The notes beneath the pieces were generated by a model. The model did no database searches. It worked only from the letters and a program-made list of their open reading frames with translations, and was not told where the DNA came from. The position numbers and the translations under genes were made by a program. Of a stretch of 39,905 bases of DNA, positions 1-9,158 are shown in pieces; positions within the stretch are counted from its first letter, which is position 1; every line of letters starts with the position of its first letter. The DNA comes from Actinomycetes bacterium (GTDB lineage: Bacteria; Actinomycetota; Acidimicrobiia; Acidimicrobiales; Acidimicrobiaceae), in contig JAKAQR010000015.1 of the NCBI GenBank assembly GCA_021819725.1, forward strand, positions 1 through 39,905, in the 5' to 3' direction.

Positions 1-4
1 CCAT

Positions 5-1372
5 TTAACACCAACCTCCAAACTCGCTGACTAGACCGTCTGCCTCCCTTGGGCCACCGGTGCCTGCGCCGTAGAGGAGAGAAGCTGGCTGATCAAGTAG
101 TGGTGATACTACCCGCCACGCCGCCTCAACCGACTCTTCCGATGCAAATCGCGACTGATCGTTGCGGGTCACATCGTCGATCAGCTGCGCGTAGGGCTCT
201 TCTCCCTTCACCTGACCGCTAGCACGACCCACCTCCAAGGAGACCGGAGCGGAGCGAAGATTAGGACCGGGCACCTTGGCCTGCATCCGCAGATCGATTA
301 GATCCTGGGGCTTAAATTCGAAGATCAAACGATTCGGTTCCGGCTGATGGTGGGTGTCATTTGAGTCAAAGATCAGTGTCGGCGGCGACCGAAACTCGAT
401 GATCGCATTCGTCTTGGTCTCGTCGACCGCCTTCCCAGCCCGGATAAACACTGGCACGCCTGCCCACCGCCACGAGTTCAAACGGACACGAACGGCTACG
501 AAGGTAGGAGTCGAGGAGCCAGGAGTCACGCCTGGCTCGTTCATGTAACCGCGATACTGCCCGAGCACCGACTCAGCCAAGGAGAAGGGCTCCATTGAGG
601 AGAGTACCTTGACCCGCTCCGAGGCAACCGCATCAGAACTCATCGACAGCGGGGGCTCCATTAACAGCAGGCAGAGGAGTTGGAGGAGGTGGTTTTGCAC
701 CACGTCTCGCAGGACGCCAACGCTATCATAAAACGCCCCCCGACCCTCAACCCCGAAGTCCTCAAGCATGTTGAGTTCGATCCTCGAGACATAGTTGCGA
801 TTCCACAGCGGTTCAAGAATGGAGTTGGCGAACCGAAATACCAGCAGGTTCTGGACAGCCTCTTTGCCGAGAAAATGATCAATCCGATAGATCTGAGTCT
901 CACTAAATGCCTTCGTCAGGACGCTCGAGAGCTGGCGAGCATCTGCGAGGTCTCGACCAAAGGGCTTCTCGACCATCACCCGTCCTGTCTCGGCAAATCC
1001 GGCTGCCTCAAGACGATCGACCACGACCTCAAAGAAACGCGGAGGTATCGCAAGGTAGAAGATCGGCTCCGCATCCGACTCGATCACCGTTGCTAACTCC
1101 TCGTAGAGATCCTCCGCGCCGTAGTCACCCCGGACATAGACCACGTCAGCAACAAACTCCTCGATCTGGGCCTTGTCGAAGTGGCCCGAGTCGATCAGGA
1201 GGGCCGCGACATACTCGCGGAAACTCTCGACACTATGCTCGGTATCGGCTACACCGACTACCTGGAGGCGATAACCTTGGTGATCACGAAAGACCGTCAT
1301 AAGGGCCGGCAATAGCATCTTTTTTGCTAAGTCGCCAGTCGCTCCGAACAGGACAAATGGTATTTTCCTCAT
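5..1372 (-). CDS. zwf: Glucose-6-phosphate 1-dehydrogenase
   Basis: Oxidises glucose-6-phosphate to 6-phosphogluconolactone with NAD(P)+, the entry step of the oxidative pentose phosphate pathway, in the cytosol. Seen: N-terminal Rossmann motif GATGDLAKK about ten residues in, VEKPFG near residue 135, and the family active-site signature RIDHFLGKE near residue 165 (its His is the catalytic base). At about 455 residues it is close to the family norm of 450-510. The frame is open 17 codons further upstream, but I chose the ATG at 1372 because GAGAGAGGA lies just before it and the Rossmann strand starts right after. It lies downstream of the co-oriented GH15 gene across about 126 nt that contain an inverted repeat, so read-through cotranscription is plausible. 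The stop TAA is at 5-7, so the gene is complete. Confidence 0.96.
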   Translation of the reverse strand: MRKIPFVLFGATGDLAKKMLLPALMTVFRDHQGYRLQVVGVADTEHSVESFREYVAALLIDSGHFDKAQIEEFVADVVYVRGDYGAEDLYEELATVIESDAEPIFYLAIPPRFFEVVVDRLEAAGFAETGRVMVEKPFGRDLADARQLSSVLTKAFSETQIYRIDHFLGKEAVQNLLVFRFANSILEPLWNRNYVSRIELNMLEDFGVEGRGAFYDSVGVLRDVVQNHLLQLLCLLLMEPPLSMSSDAVASERVKVLSSMEPFSLAESVLGQYRGYMNEPGVTPGSSTPTFVAVRVRLNSWRWAGVPVFIRAGKAVDETKTNAIIEFRSPPTLIFDSNDTHHQPEPNRLIFEFKPQDLIDLRMQAKVPGPNLRSAPVSLEVGRASGQVKGEEPYAQLIDDVTRNDQSRFASEESVEAAWRVVSPLLDQPASLLYGAGTGGPREADGLVSEFGGWC

Positions 1373-1423
1373 CGCATTTCCTCTCTCAATCACCGTCGAC
1401 TGTCGTTGCCCATCATGACGCAA

Positions 1424-1478
1424 TACGCCTCAACGTCCCGCCAGCCTGGCAGCCGCCAAACGAACACGCTGAGGCGTA
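1424..1478 (-). promoter_or_regulatory. Inverted repeat between GH15 gene and zwf
   Basis: TACGCCTCA at 1424-1432 is exactly complementary to TGAGGCGTA at 1470-1478. After one mismatch the pairing continues for two or three bases, and the loop contains a small GCCAG/CTGGC stem. It lies in the leader of zwf and behind the GH15 gene. No T-run follows on either strand, so it is not a textbook intrinsic terminator. It could be a processing or attenuation hairpin, or an operator. Function is inferred from position only. Confidence 0.5.
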
Positions 1479-1498
1479 AAGCCAGACCAAGCCATCGG

Positions 1499-3289
1499 TT
1501 ATGGCTTGAGCTCGTGAGCATGTTGTCGCGCGTGCACTACACGCTGAACCGCATTGACCAGACCTACATGGGTAAAGGCCTGGGCGAAGTTGCCCAACAT
1601 CTGCCGTTGGGTCGGATCGTACTCCTCGGAGTAGATCCCGAGCGGATTCGCGACACCGATCAGCTTCTCCAACATCTCCTCGGCCTCATCCACCTTACCT
1701 TGCATGGCAAGATTCTCCACCAACCAGAACGAGCAGGGCAAGAAGACTCCCTCTGGCTCATCGATCCCATCGACACCAGCATCGGGTTGGTACCGGAGGA
1801 TAAAACCATCAGCGGAGAGATCTTTTTGAATCCGATCGACCGTCGAGACCATGCGCGGGTCCTTCGCATCGATGAACCCCATGATCGGCGCAAGCAACAC
1901 CGAGGCGTCAAGCCGTTCAGAGCCGAACGCCTGCACGAAGGAGCCAAGCTTCTCGCTGTAGCCCTCGCTGAGGATCCGCTCTGCTAGGCGGGTTCGCTCC
2001 CGATCCCAGAGCGTGCGGGGGCCATCGTAGCCGAGTAGATCGAGGGTTCGGATGCCCCGGTCGATCGCTACCCACGCCATGATCTTCGAGTAGGTGAAGT
2101 GTTGTCGGTCGCCACGAATCTCCCAGATGCCATCATCGGGCTGTTCCCAAACCGAGACCACGTGGTCGGTCAAGTACCGTTGGATCTCCCACGCGTTCTC
2201 ATCAGGCTTGATGCCGTGGTTCAACATCTGATAGAGCACATCGGCGACCTCTCCATAGACGTCGAGCTGGAACTGCCCCGATGCCGCGTTACCGATACGT
2301 ACCGGACGAGAATCACGGTAGCCCTTTAGCCAATCGAGCTCAAGTTCTGGGATTCTTCGTTCCCCAGCGACGCCGTACATGATCTGGAGCTGGTCGGCGC
2401 TACCCGCGATCGCCCGTAAGAGCCAGGAGCGCCAGGCACGTGCCTCGACTGGATGTCCGCGTTGTAGGAAGCCGTAGAGCGCAAAGGTGGCATCCCGCAA
2501 CCAACAGTATCGATAGTCCCAGTTGCGACTACCTCCGATTTGTTCGGGCAGTGCCGTCGTCAACGCCGCAACCATCCCACCAGTAGGAGCATAGGTGAGC
2601 GCTTTGAGGGTGATCATCGAACGACGAACGGCGGCGTCGTAATGACCATAATCCTCCTTCGCCTCCGCGATCCAACCTCGCCAAAACGCGCGGGTTCGCG
2701 TCAACTCCTCGCGTGGACGAACCTGCCTGGGAATCTTCTCGGTTGACCCGTAAAAGACGAGGACAAAATCCATCTCCTCGCCTTCACGCACGCGGAATTG
2801 ACCGACCGACATCATGTCCTTACCTTCGAGTTCGACGCCTGACTCCAACAGCACGGCGTTGGGACCGAGAACGAACGACAGGCCCCGCTCGATATGGCGA
2901 ACCCATGGAATCGCAACCCCATAGTCAAAGCGCAACGAGAGAGTGGCCTTCATGTCGACGTAGCCGTCCAGACCCTGGACGATGCGCACAATCCGTGCAT
3001 GTTCCTCACGAATCGGCATGAAGTCGAGGAGCCGAACCGAACCCGTCTGGGTGGAAAACGTGGTGGAAAGAACAAGGGTGCCCTTCTCATACACCTGTTC
3101 CGAACGAAATGTTGGCGTATCCGGCGCTATCTGAAAAAAGCCGTTACCGTCATCGCCAAGCAGGCGCGCAAAGCATGCATCAGAGTCAAAGCGGGGCACG
3201 CAAAGCCACTCCACCGCCCCCTCATTCGAGACGACCGCCCCGGTGTGAAGATCCCCAATTAACCCACACTGTTCCAATCCGAGCGACAT
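1499..3289 (-). CDS. GH15 family glycoside hydrolase (glucoamylase/trehalase-like)
   Basis: Inverting exo-acting hydrolase releasing glucose from alpha-glucans or trehalose. Cytosolic: no signal peptide is seen. Seen: an N-terminal beta-sandwich-like region starting GLIGDLHTGAVV, the substrate-site block NWDYRYCWLRDA near residue 255, GIWEIRG...FTYSK near residue 400 (its Glu fits the general acid), and IYSEEYDP near residue 565 (its Glu fits the general base). The 596 residues match the bacterial glucoamylase/actinobacterial trehalase type. Actinobacterial GH15 trehalases share this motif layout, so trehalose and maltooligosaccharides are both possible substrates; the sequence does not decide. 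The ATG at 3289 has AAAGGA about 10 nt upstream. It precedes zwf on the same strand, so released glucose could feed the pentose phosphate pathway. It diverges from the MFS gene. Confidence 0.92.
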   Translation of the reverse strand: MSLGLEQCGLIGDLHTGAVVSNEGAVEWLCVPRFDSDACFARLLGDDGNGFFQIAPDTPTFRSEQVYEKGTLVLSTTFSTQTGSVRLLDFMPIREEHARIVRIVQGLDGYVDMKATLSLRFDYGVAIPWVRHIERGLSFVLGPNAVLLESGVELEGKDMMSVGQFRVREGEEMDFVLVFYGSTEKIPRQVRPREELTRTRAFWRGWIAEAKEDYGHYDAAVRRSMITLKALTYAPTGGMVAALTTALPEQIGGSRNWDYRYCWLRDATFALYGFLQRGHPVEARAWRSWLLRAIAGSADQLQIMYGVAGERRIPELELDWLKGYRDSRPVRIGNAASGQFQLDVYGEVADVLYQMLNHGIKPDENAWEIQRYLTDHVVSVWEQPDDGIWEIRGDRQHFTYSKIMAWVAIDRGIRTLDLLGYDGPRTLWDRERTRLAERILSEGYSEKLGSFVQAFGSERLDASVLLAPIMGFIDAKDPRMVSTVDRIQKDLSADGFILRYQPDAGVDGIDEPEGVFLPCSFWLVENLAMQGKVDEAEEMLEKLIGVANPLGIYSEEYDPTQRQMLGNFAQAFTHVGLVNAVQRVVHARQHAHELKP

Positions 3290-3313
3290 CCACCACGTCC
3301 TTTAGGAACCGGT

Positions 3314-3331
3314 CGCCGCACAATCGCGGCG
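3314..3331. promoter_or_regulatory. Perfect 6-bp hairpin in divergent intergenic region
   Basis: CGCCGC, a 6-nt loop, then GCGGCG, in the 129-nt gap between the divergent GH15 and MFS genes. It lies 25-42 nt upstream of the GH15 start. It could be an operator or a leader hairpin. Nothing in the sequence identifies a cognate regulator. Confidence 0.35.
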
Positions 3332-3418
3332 TAAACTTACAGGCGTTCCCGCAGGCACAGCAGAAACCCCTTACCAAACTAGCCCAGACTTGATGAAAAA
3401 ACGAAACGATCAGCCATC

Positions 3419-4585
3419 ATGAGCATCCCAAGTGATCGATCCACCTACCTCCGCTGGCTCCTGCCTGCGAGCAGCTTCCGCCTGCCCGTTGCACTGCTCC
3501 CTCTCGTCATCGAGTACGCCATCGGATCAGGAGCGAATTTTCGCTTCGCCTCACTCGTGGTTGGCGCGCTTGGGATGGGCGAGCTCTCCGTTGTCGGGAT
3601 CGTCGCTACACCTCTTGGCGTGCACGTCGGTCGGCTTAGAACCCGCTCGACCCTCACACTCCTCGCGCTGGCCGATATCGCGTTGGTTCTCGCCAGTCTC
3701 ATCCATCCACTGCTGTGGGTAAGCCTCCCTGGGGCGTTGTTGTCCGGCGTCCTCACGGCCCTCGGTAGTGGCCAACTCCGACAGCTGTTGACGCTTCGGC
3801 TGCAGTCCCAATCGCTCCAACGCTACCTCTCTTGGGATGCGGTTGCGCTCGAGTTCGCCTACCTCCTTGCCCCGCTACTGGTCTCGTTACAGGTGGTCCT
3901 CGTAGGCTCACATGGCCTGCTCATCACGCCCGCCATCCTCGCCATCACCACTCCATTGCTTCTTGGAGAGAGCCCTCGCGCAGCACCCACGCCGAAGGAA
4001 GCACCGCGTCTCAACCTTCGTTCATGGCTCTGGGTCCTCAGTGCCGCTGAGGGAATGGTCGAGGGAATGGTCGTCGTCTCGATCGTCCCCATCTGTACGG
4101 ATCTCATCCATCAGCCACCCTTTGGGGCGATCTCCATGGCCTTGCTTTCGGTCGGATCCATCCTTGGAGGGACCCTCTATGCCCACCTTGGAACGCGTTC
4201 AATCGGCATCCGACCACTGCGAAGAATCGCCCTCCTCCTCATTGGATTATCGGGCTGTCTCATCGCGAGTGCCCTCGGCGACCACCGCGAACTTTTCCTT
4301 GGGGGGCTTCTCTTCGTCTTTGGCGGCTTTATCGCTCCAATCAACGGTCTCCGCAGCTACGCAGCTACGCATCAATTTGCGGCGCATCTCCATGGTGCCG
4401 CTTTTTCGATGGTCTACGCCAGTTACTCCGTCGGAAGTGTCGGAGCCGCTTTCACCTTCGCCGTCCTCGACCAGACGATCCCGATCACTGACCTACCCGT
4501 GATCGCCGCAATCGTCGTCATCGGCATCGCGCTCGCGTACCTCTCGCTGGATCAACGCCGAACGGCATCGAGCGCCCCTCACTAG
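3419..4585 (+). CDS. MFS-type membrane transporter
   Basis: Predicted major facilitator superfamily permease of 388 residues with about 11-12 hydrophobic segments, for example around residues 25-60, 75-110, 140-180 and 200-225 and several between 235 and 375. A basic loop with RLRTRS sits between early helices, as in the MFS motif-A region. The substrate cannot be read from the sequence; the length and the absence of soluble domains fit a drug/metabolite exporter-like subgroup. The frame opens at an ATG at 3419 with only a weak AAACGA upstream. An in-frame 12-nt duplication at about 4050-4075 gives EGMVEGMV. It is divergent from the GH15 gene and convergent with the PfkB kinase, whose stop lies only 24 nt away. 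Confidence 0.8.
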   Translation: MSIPSDRSTYLRWLLPASSFRLPVALLPLVIEYAIGSGANFRFASLVVGALGMGELSVVGIVATPLGVHVGRLRTRSTLTLLALADIALVLASLIHPLLWVSLPGALLSGVLTALGSGQLRQLLTLRLQSQSLQRYLSWDAVALEFAYLLAPLLVSLQVVLVGSHGLLITPAILAITTPLLLGESPRAAPTPKEAPRLNLRSWLWVLSAAEGMVEGMVVVSIVPICTDLIHQPPFGAISMALLSVGSILGGTLYAHLGTRSIGIRPLRRIALLLIGLSGCLIASALGDHRELFLGGLLFVFGGFIAPINGLRSYAATHQFAAHLHGAAFSMVYASYSVGSVGAAFTFAVLDQTIPITDLPVIAAIVVIGIALAYLSLDQRRTASSAPH

Positions 4586-4609
4586 TGCAACCGTACGAGG
4601 AGTTCCTAT

Positions 4610-5614
4610 TCAGGTGTTGGCCAGATCTGGCTCATGTTGGCTCAGCCAGTCACCAAGGTCCACGAGTGGGCGTGCCCCTGGATGGGCGATCACCTCGGCT
4701 GCCAACGATTGTCCAAGTCGCAAGACGTCGAGTGGACGCAACTCGTGAACAAGTCCCGCTATGAAACCTGCGGCGAACAGATCACCAGCTCCAGTCGTAT
4801 CGACCGCCGAAGCATAGTCAGGTACCTCGAGGTACTCATAGGTATCTGCACCGAAGTAGACGGCCCCATGATCACCAAGGGTAATCGCACCAGAGAACCG
4901 CATACCGGATAGCACCTCCACAATCTGGTCAAGGTCACTCCGTTGACTGAAGGCACTCGCCTCCTCGCCATTGGCGAGCAGATAATCGATGCTCGCCGGA
5001 AGCGACCGCTGCAGACTCTTGCGATGTCGTTCGACCAAGCTGGCGTCTGAGAGACTGAAAATAACCTTCGTACCATAGCGACGGGCCGTTCGAGCCACAT
5101 CAAACAGGCGATCTCCAAGGCCAGGAACGTCAAGGAGATAACCTTCGATGAAGAGGTACGGCGTCCCCGTTGCAATCTTGAAAGGAAAGAGCTCCGCCGT
5201 CAACTCCTGGGAGGCGCCTAGATAGGTCAGCATCGTGCGCTGCCCGTCCTCCGTGACGAGTACGACACAACGACCAGTTCCTTCAGCGTAGTGCTGCTCG
5301 GAGAGGACGACCTCTACGCCGAGCTCGCTGAGATCCTGCGCGAAGAGCGACCCTTCATCATCCTCGCCAACTGCGGTATAGAGCGCACTCTGAACGCCGA
5401 GCAGTGAGAGGCCCACCAACGCGTTGGCGACGGACCCACCCCCATGTCGCTCCCACTCCCCCGGAAGGCCCGCAATGATACGCTGCTGCTCCTCACGTGT
5501 CGCCAGGCGCATCGACCCCTTGGTCAGCCCGAGCTGGCGGAGCTGTGACTCAACAACGACGGTCGAGACATCGACGATGGCAGATCCAAACCCCAAGACA
5601 GTAACTGGTTTCAC
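4610..5614 (-). CDS. PfkB-family carbohydrate/nucleoside kinase
   Basis: ATP-dependent kinase of the ribokinase/adenosine kinase superfamily, cytosolic. Seen: the N-terminal FGSAIVD substrate region, the GGGSVANAL glycine motif near residue 58 (family GG-x-AxN), and DTTGAGDLFAAGF near residue 270 with the catalytic Asp and the anion hole of PfkB signature 2. The length of 334 matches adenosine kinase-like members, and the substrate-lid organisation resembles actinobacterial adenosine/sugar kinases. The exact substrate (adenosine, ribose, fructose or another sugar) is not decidable. The start is a GTG at 5614 with AGGA about 4 nt upstream. The gene converges on the MFS gene with a short gap. 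Confidence 0.88.
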   Translation of the reverse strand: MKPVTVLGFGSAIVDVSTVVVESQLRQLGLTKGSMRLATREEQQRIIAGLPGEWERHGGGSVANALVGLSLLGVQSALYTAVGEDDEGSLFAQDLSELGVEVVLSEQHYAEGTGRCVVLVTEDGQRTMLTYLGASQELTAELFPFKIATGTPYLFIEGYLLDVPGLGDRLFDVARTARRYGTKVIFSLSDASLVERHRKSLQRSLPASIDYLLANGEEASAFSQRSDLDQIVEVLSGMRFSGAITLGDHGAVYFGADTYEYLEVPDYASAVDTTGAGDLFAAGFIAGLVHELRPLDVLRLGQSLAAEVIAHPGARPLVDLGDWLSQHEPDLANT

Positions 5615-5778
5615 GGGGTCCTAGCCTAGGAGCACCCAGGGGCGAGCCACTCCCCGCAACGCGCAATGACTCCCCGCGGACTGCCGGCGGAGCGAAGAGC
5701 CCTCGTCGTGATCGCAACCTTTCACCATGATTGCGACATAAAAACCGTGCCGGTCGACGACGTTTCCTCGTGCTGGGC

Positions 5779-5807
5779 TCGACCCTCGCGAGGATCTCGG
5801 CTATCGT
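5779..5807 (+). promoter_or_regulatory. Putative promoter giving a leaderless aminopeptidase mRNA
   Basis: TCGACC (5779-5784), 17 nt, then TATCGT (5802-5807). The expected transcription start falls at 5814-5815, the GTG that I take as the aminopeptidase start. No ribosome binding site precedes that GTG. Leaderless transcripts are common in actinobacteria, so the arrangement is coherent, but the -35 box is imperfect. Confidence 0.45.
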
Positions 5808-5814
5808 AGTTGAG

Positions 5815-8358
5815 GTGAGAGATGATAACCCATACCGCTTAACCCGTTCCGTCGAACCGATCCACTACGACCTTTTTCTCCATATCAACCCCGACGAAGA
5901 GAGTTTTTTTGGAGCGGAGACCATCACTGTGCGCGTCAACGACGAGACCACCACCGTCGAGTTGAACGCCCTCGACCTTGACGTCTCAGCCGCACGCCTC
6001 AACGGAGAGCCGGTGTCGGTGACGGTCGACCCCGCCCACGAGATCGTCCGGCTCCAATGCGCTGCTCCGCTACCGAGTGGGGTTGATGCGCAGATCCAAC
6101 TGGAGTTCTCTGGTAAGCTACGCGCCGACCTGTCGGGTCTCTACCGCTCCACCTACAACGATGAGCACGGGGTCACCCACAACATGGCGACTACACAGTT
6201 CGAGTCCACTGGCGCTCGAGAGGCCTTCCCGTGCTTCGATGAGCCCGACATGAAGGCGACCTTCACCATCACGCTTGAGACACCAACCTCACTGCAGGCC
6301 ATCTCGAACTATCCAGAGCACGAAACGAAGCCAAGTGAGGATGCGGGTTTCACGAGACACCTCTACGAAACCACGATGGTGATGTCGACATACCTACTCG
6401 CCTTCGTCGTTGGCGATCTGCGCATGACGGCTCCGATTGTTGCAAACGGAGTGCCAATCCGCGTCATCCACACGCCGGGCAAGGAGGCGCTCACCGGTTT
6501 TGCCCTCCGTGTTGCCAACCACGCCATCGCGTACTTCGAGGATTGGTTCCAGATACCCTATCCTGCACCGAAGCTGGATCTTCTCGCGATCCCCGACTTC
6601 GCCTTCGGTGCCATGGAGAATCTCGGCGCCGTCACCTTTAGGGAGACTGCACTCCTCGTCGACGAGACGCGGGCAGGCCAGACAGAGCTAGAACGCATCT
6701 GTGATGTAGTCTGTCACGAGATCGCACACATGTGGTTTGGTGACTTAGTGACCATGAAGTGGTGGAACGGCATCTGGCTCAACGAGGCCTTCGCAACTTT
6801 TATGGAGACAAGTGCCTCCGATGCCTTCAACCCTGACTGGCACAAGTGGGACTCCTTTGGCATCGCTCGGCTTGGCGCCCTCAATATCGACGGTCTTCCC
6901 TCAACACGACCGATCGAGTTTCCGGTGATCGCACCGTCAGACGCGGAAAACATGTTCGATCTGCTCACCTACGAGAAGGGATGCTCAGTCATCAAGATGA
7001 TGGAGCAATACCTCGGTGAGGAGACCTTCAAGAATGGCGTGCGACGTTACCTGAACAGCCATCTTCATGCAAACGCCGAGACGGAGGACCTTTGGAAATC
7101 GCTCGAAGAGGCAAGTGATGAGCCAGTCACCGAGATGATGAACACGTGGATTCTCCAGGGCGGGCACCCCCTCGTGAGCGTCGATGCACTGCCTAGTGGC
7201 GTGCGACTCTCACAGACTCCCTTCCGTTTCCTCGGAGAGGAGACTGATCCCATTGGCGAAATCGGAACGAGTTGGCTGATCCCCGTGGTGAGCCGTGAGC
7301 TAGACGGCCACGAGCACCGAACTGTCCTCGGCCAACAGGACCACGTGATCAACGCAGACCGAGGCCCGATTATCGTCAACGCCGGCGGCATCGGCGTCTA
7401 TCGAACGCGCTACTCCCCCCAGGTACTCCCTGGACTGTGCGAGCACTTCGGCGATCTTGAGATGCTCGAGCGCTTCAATCTCATCGCGGATACATGGGCG
7501 ATGGTTCTCTCCAACCAGGCGAGCCTCGCTGATGCGATCCAACTCTTCACCTATTGCATCAGCGAAACCGACCCCAACGTCCTCCAGGTCGTCGCGTCCT
7601 CCCTTGGGCTTTTGCAGCGCATCGCCTTGGAGGAGGAACGAGCCTCCGTGGCACAACTAACCAGCTCGATCTTTACCCCGGTGATCGAAACTCTCGGAAT
7701 GGAGCCCAACGATTCGGACACACCGCTGACAAAGGTCGCGCGTTCGGTCGCTTTTACTGCCCTTGGCACGATCGCCGATGATCCAGAGGTCCGTGCCCAA
7801 GCCCTCCAGTGGTTCCGCGAAGAGATGAGCGGCGTTGGGGGACCAAGTGGTGATCTCGCCTCTGCCGTACTCGCCACCGTCGCCAGACACGGCGACGACT
7901 CAGAGTTTGCCTTCATGCTGGATCGCTATCGCAACCCACTTGACCCACTTGACGAGCGACGACACCTCCTCGCCCTGGCTGACTTCCGACAGCCGTCACT
8001 GATCAGTCGCCTCCTGCCAATGATTTTGACCTCGATTCGCTCACAAGATGGTGCCTTTGTGCTCAACCGAGTGATCGCCAACGAAGCGGTCGCCGAGTTA
8101 GGGCTTGACTTCGCCTTCTCACACTTCGACGATCTCCTTGCGCGACTGCCGGCAAACAGCTACGACCTCGCCTTTGGGTCGCTTCCAACCTTGATCTCGC
8201 CGACCATCTATCAACGTTCTGCCCAGATCTTCTCGTTCTTCGAGACCCATAAACTACCAGCAGGGGAACGATTGCTCACGCAAACACTGGAGCGTTACCG
8301 GGTCAATCTGCGCTTCCGCGACCGTTACGCGGGTCGATTGAACTCATTTCTGTCATAG
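5815..8358 (+). CDS. pepN: M1 family aminopeptidase (aminopeptidase N)
   Basis: Zinc aminopeptidase removing N-terminal residues from peptides, probably cytosolic. Seen: N-terminal saddle domain beginning PYRLTRSVEPIHYDL, exopeptidase motif GAMENLGAVTF near residue 268, and zinc motif HEIAHMWFGD near residue 302 followed by WLNEAFATF, which supplies the third zinc-binding Glu. Beyond about residue 450 comes a beta-sandwich and a long helical C-terminal domain (ERAP1_C-like). At about 847 residues it matches actinobacterial PepN. The frame stays open upstream to a TTG near 5731, but that extension is basic and unlike the family. The GTG at 5815 gives MRDDNPYRLT, agrees with homologues and coincides with a predicted transcription start. 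It stands alone as a transcription unit. Confidence 0.94.
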   Translation: MRDDNPYRLTRSVEPIHYDLFLHINPDEESFFGAETITVRVNDETTTVELNALDLDVSAARLNGEPVSVTVDPAHEIVRLQCAAPLPSGVDAQIQLEFSGKLRADLSGLYRSTYNDEHGVTHNMATTQFESTGAREAFPCFDEPDMKATFTITLETPTSLQAISNYPEHETKPSEDAGFTRHLYETTMVMSTYLLAFVVGDLRMTAPIVANGVPIRVIHTPGKEALTGFALRVANHAIAYFEDWFQIPYPAPKLDLLAIPDFAFGAMENLGAVTFRETALLVDETRAGQTELERICDVVCHEIAHMWFGDLVTMKWWNGIWLNEAFATFMETSASDAFNPDWHKWDSFGIARLGALNIDGLPSTRPIEFPVIAPSDAENMFDLLTYEKGCSVIKMMEQYLGEETFKNGVRRYLNSHLHANAETEDLWKSLEEASDEPVTEMMNTWILQGGHPLVSVDALPSGVRLSQTPFRFLGEETDPIGEIGTSWLIPVVSRELDGHEHRTVLGQQDHVINADRGPIIVNAGGIGVYRTRYSPQVLPGLCEHFGDLEMLERFNLIADTWAMVLSNQASLADAIQLFTYCISETDPNVLQVVASSLGLLQRIALEEERASVAQLTSSIFTPVIETLGMEPNDSDTPLTKVARSVAFTALGTIADDPEVRAQALQWFREEMSGVGGPSGDLASAVLATVARHGDDSEFAFMLDRYRNPLDPLDERRHLLALADFRQPSLISRLLPMILTSIRSQDGAFVLNRVIANEAVAELGLDFAFSHFDDLLARLPANSYDLAFGSLPTLISPTIYQRSAQIFSFFETHKLPAGERLLTQTLERYRVNLRFRDRYAGRLNSFLS

Positions 8359-8444
8359 GGAGTCCCCCACGACGACGCTACAGGTTAGACGATGGATCGG
8401 GCCAGGGTTGGGAACCGCCCAACTGAGGAACGATCCAGTCGCAT

Positions 8445-9158
8445 GTGTTCCCGATCGGGCCCGCGAGCCAGGATACCGCGTTGGATAAAGATACCGCGTT
8501 GGACCAGCACGATAGTGATCGACGCTTGGCGCTCACGTTTGCATCAACCGTGCCTGGCTACTTCTCCCCAGACCAGCTCGCAGTTCTGGCTGACTTCACC
8601 GAAGGCGCGATCACCAGATCCAGGGGACCGATCCTTGAGATCGGGAGCTACTGTGGCCGGTCGACGGTGATCATTGGGACGATGGCGCAACGCCACCATC
8701 GCCGCTTCATTACTGTTGATCGCCATCTAGGATCGATCGAGATGCAGCCCCCGTTCCCCTACTTCGATCCAGCAATCATCGACCGCGTCCATGGGCGTCT
8801 CGATTCGATCTCCGTCCTCATGGATACACTCGAACTCGCTGGGCTCCGCGAATGGGTAACGGTCATGGTAACCCCAAGCCAGGTGCTCACTCACTTGCTA
8901 CGCCCCGGTTTCTCGATGATCATGATCGATGGCGGTCACGATGCACTCTCCACATGGACCGATTATCTCTGTGCCATTGCACTGCTCGCCGACGACGGAA
9001 CCCTCGTGATCGACGATGTCTTCGAAGATCCAAGCCGTGGAGGTCGCCCACCCTTTGAGGTGATGACCGCTGCGCTCCACTCGGGCTTTACGCTCGTGGA
9101 ACGCAGCGGCCCTCTCGTCGCGCTACGACGCACCACGGCGCCCTCATTCGCGCGCTAA
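8445..9158 (+). CDS. Class I SAM-dependent methyltransferase (Methyltransf_24-like)
   Basis: Predicted S-adenosylmethionine methyltransferase. Seen: motif I ILEIGSYCGRST near residue 63, the acidic end of strand 2 FITVDRH, MIDGGHD near residue 162, and LVIDDVFEDPSRGGRPP near residue 186. The last two are typical of metal-assisted O-methyltransferase-like Methyltransf_24 proteins. The start is uncertain: GTG at 8445 has no good ribosome site, while a TTG at about 8481 has AGGA 7 nt upstream and would remove the odd N-terminus. An imperfect direct repeat GATACCGCGTTGGA occurs twice there and encodes DTALD. Its 3' end overlaps the convergent toroid-protein gene by 15 nt. That neighbour set (GT4, methyltransferase, toroid protein) suggests a shared role in modifying a glycolipid or polysaccharide, which is inference. 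Confidence 0.85.
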   Translation: MFPIGPASQDTALDKDTALDQHDSDRRLALTFASTVPGYFSPDQLAVLADFTEGAITRSRGPILEIGSYCGRSTVIIGTMAQRHHRRFITVDRHLGSIEMQPPFPYFDPAIIDRVHGRLDSISVLMDTLELAGLREWVTVMVTPSQVLTHLLRPGFSMIMIDGGHDALSTWTDYLCAIALLADDGTLVIDDVFEDPSRGGRPPFEVMTAALHSGFTLVERSGPLVALRRTTAPSFAR

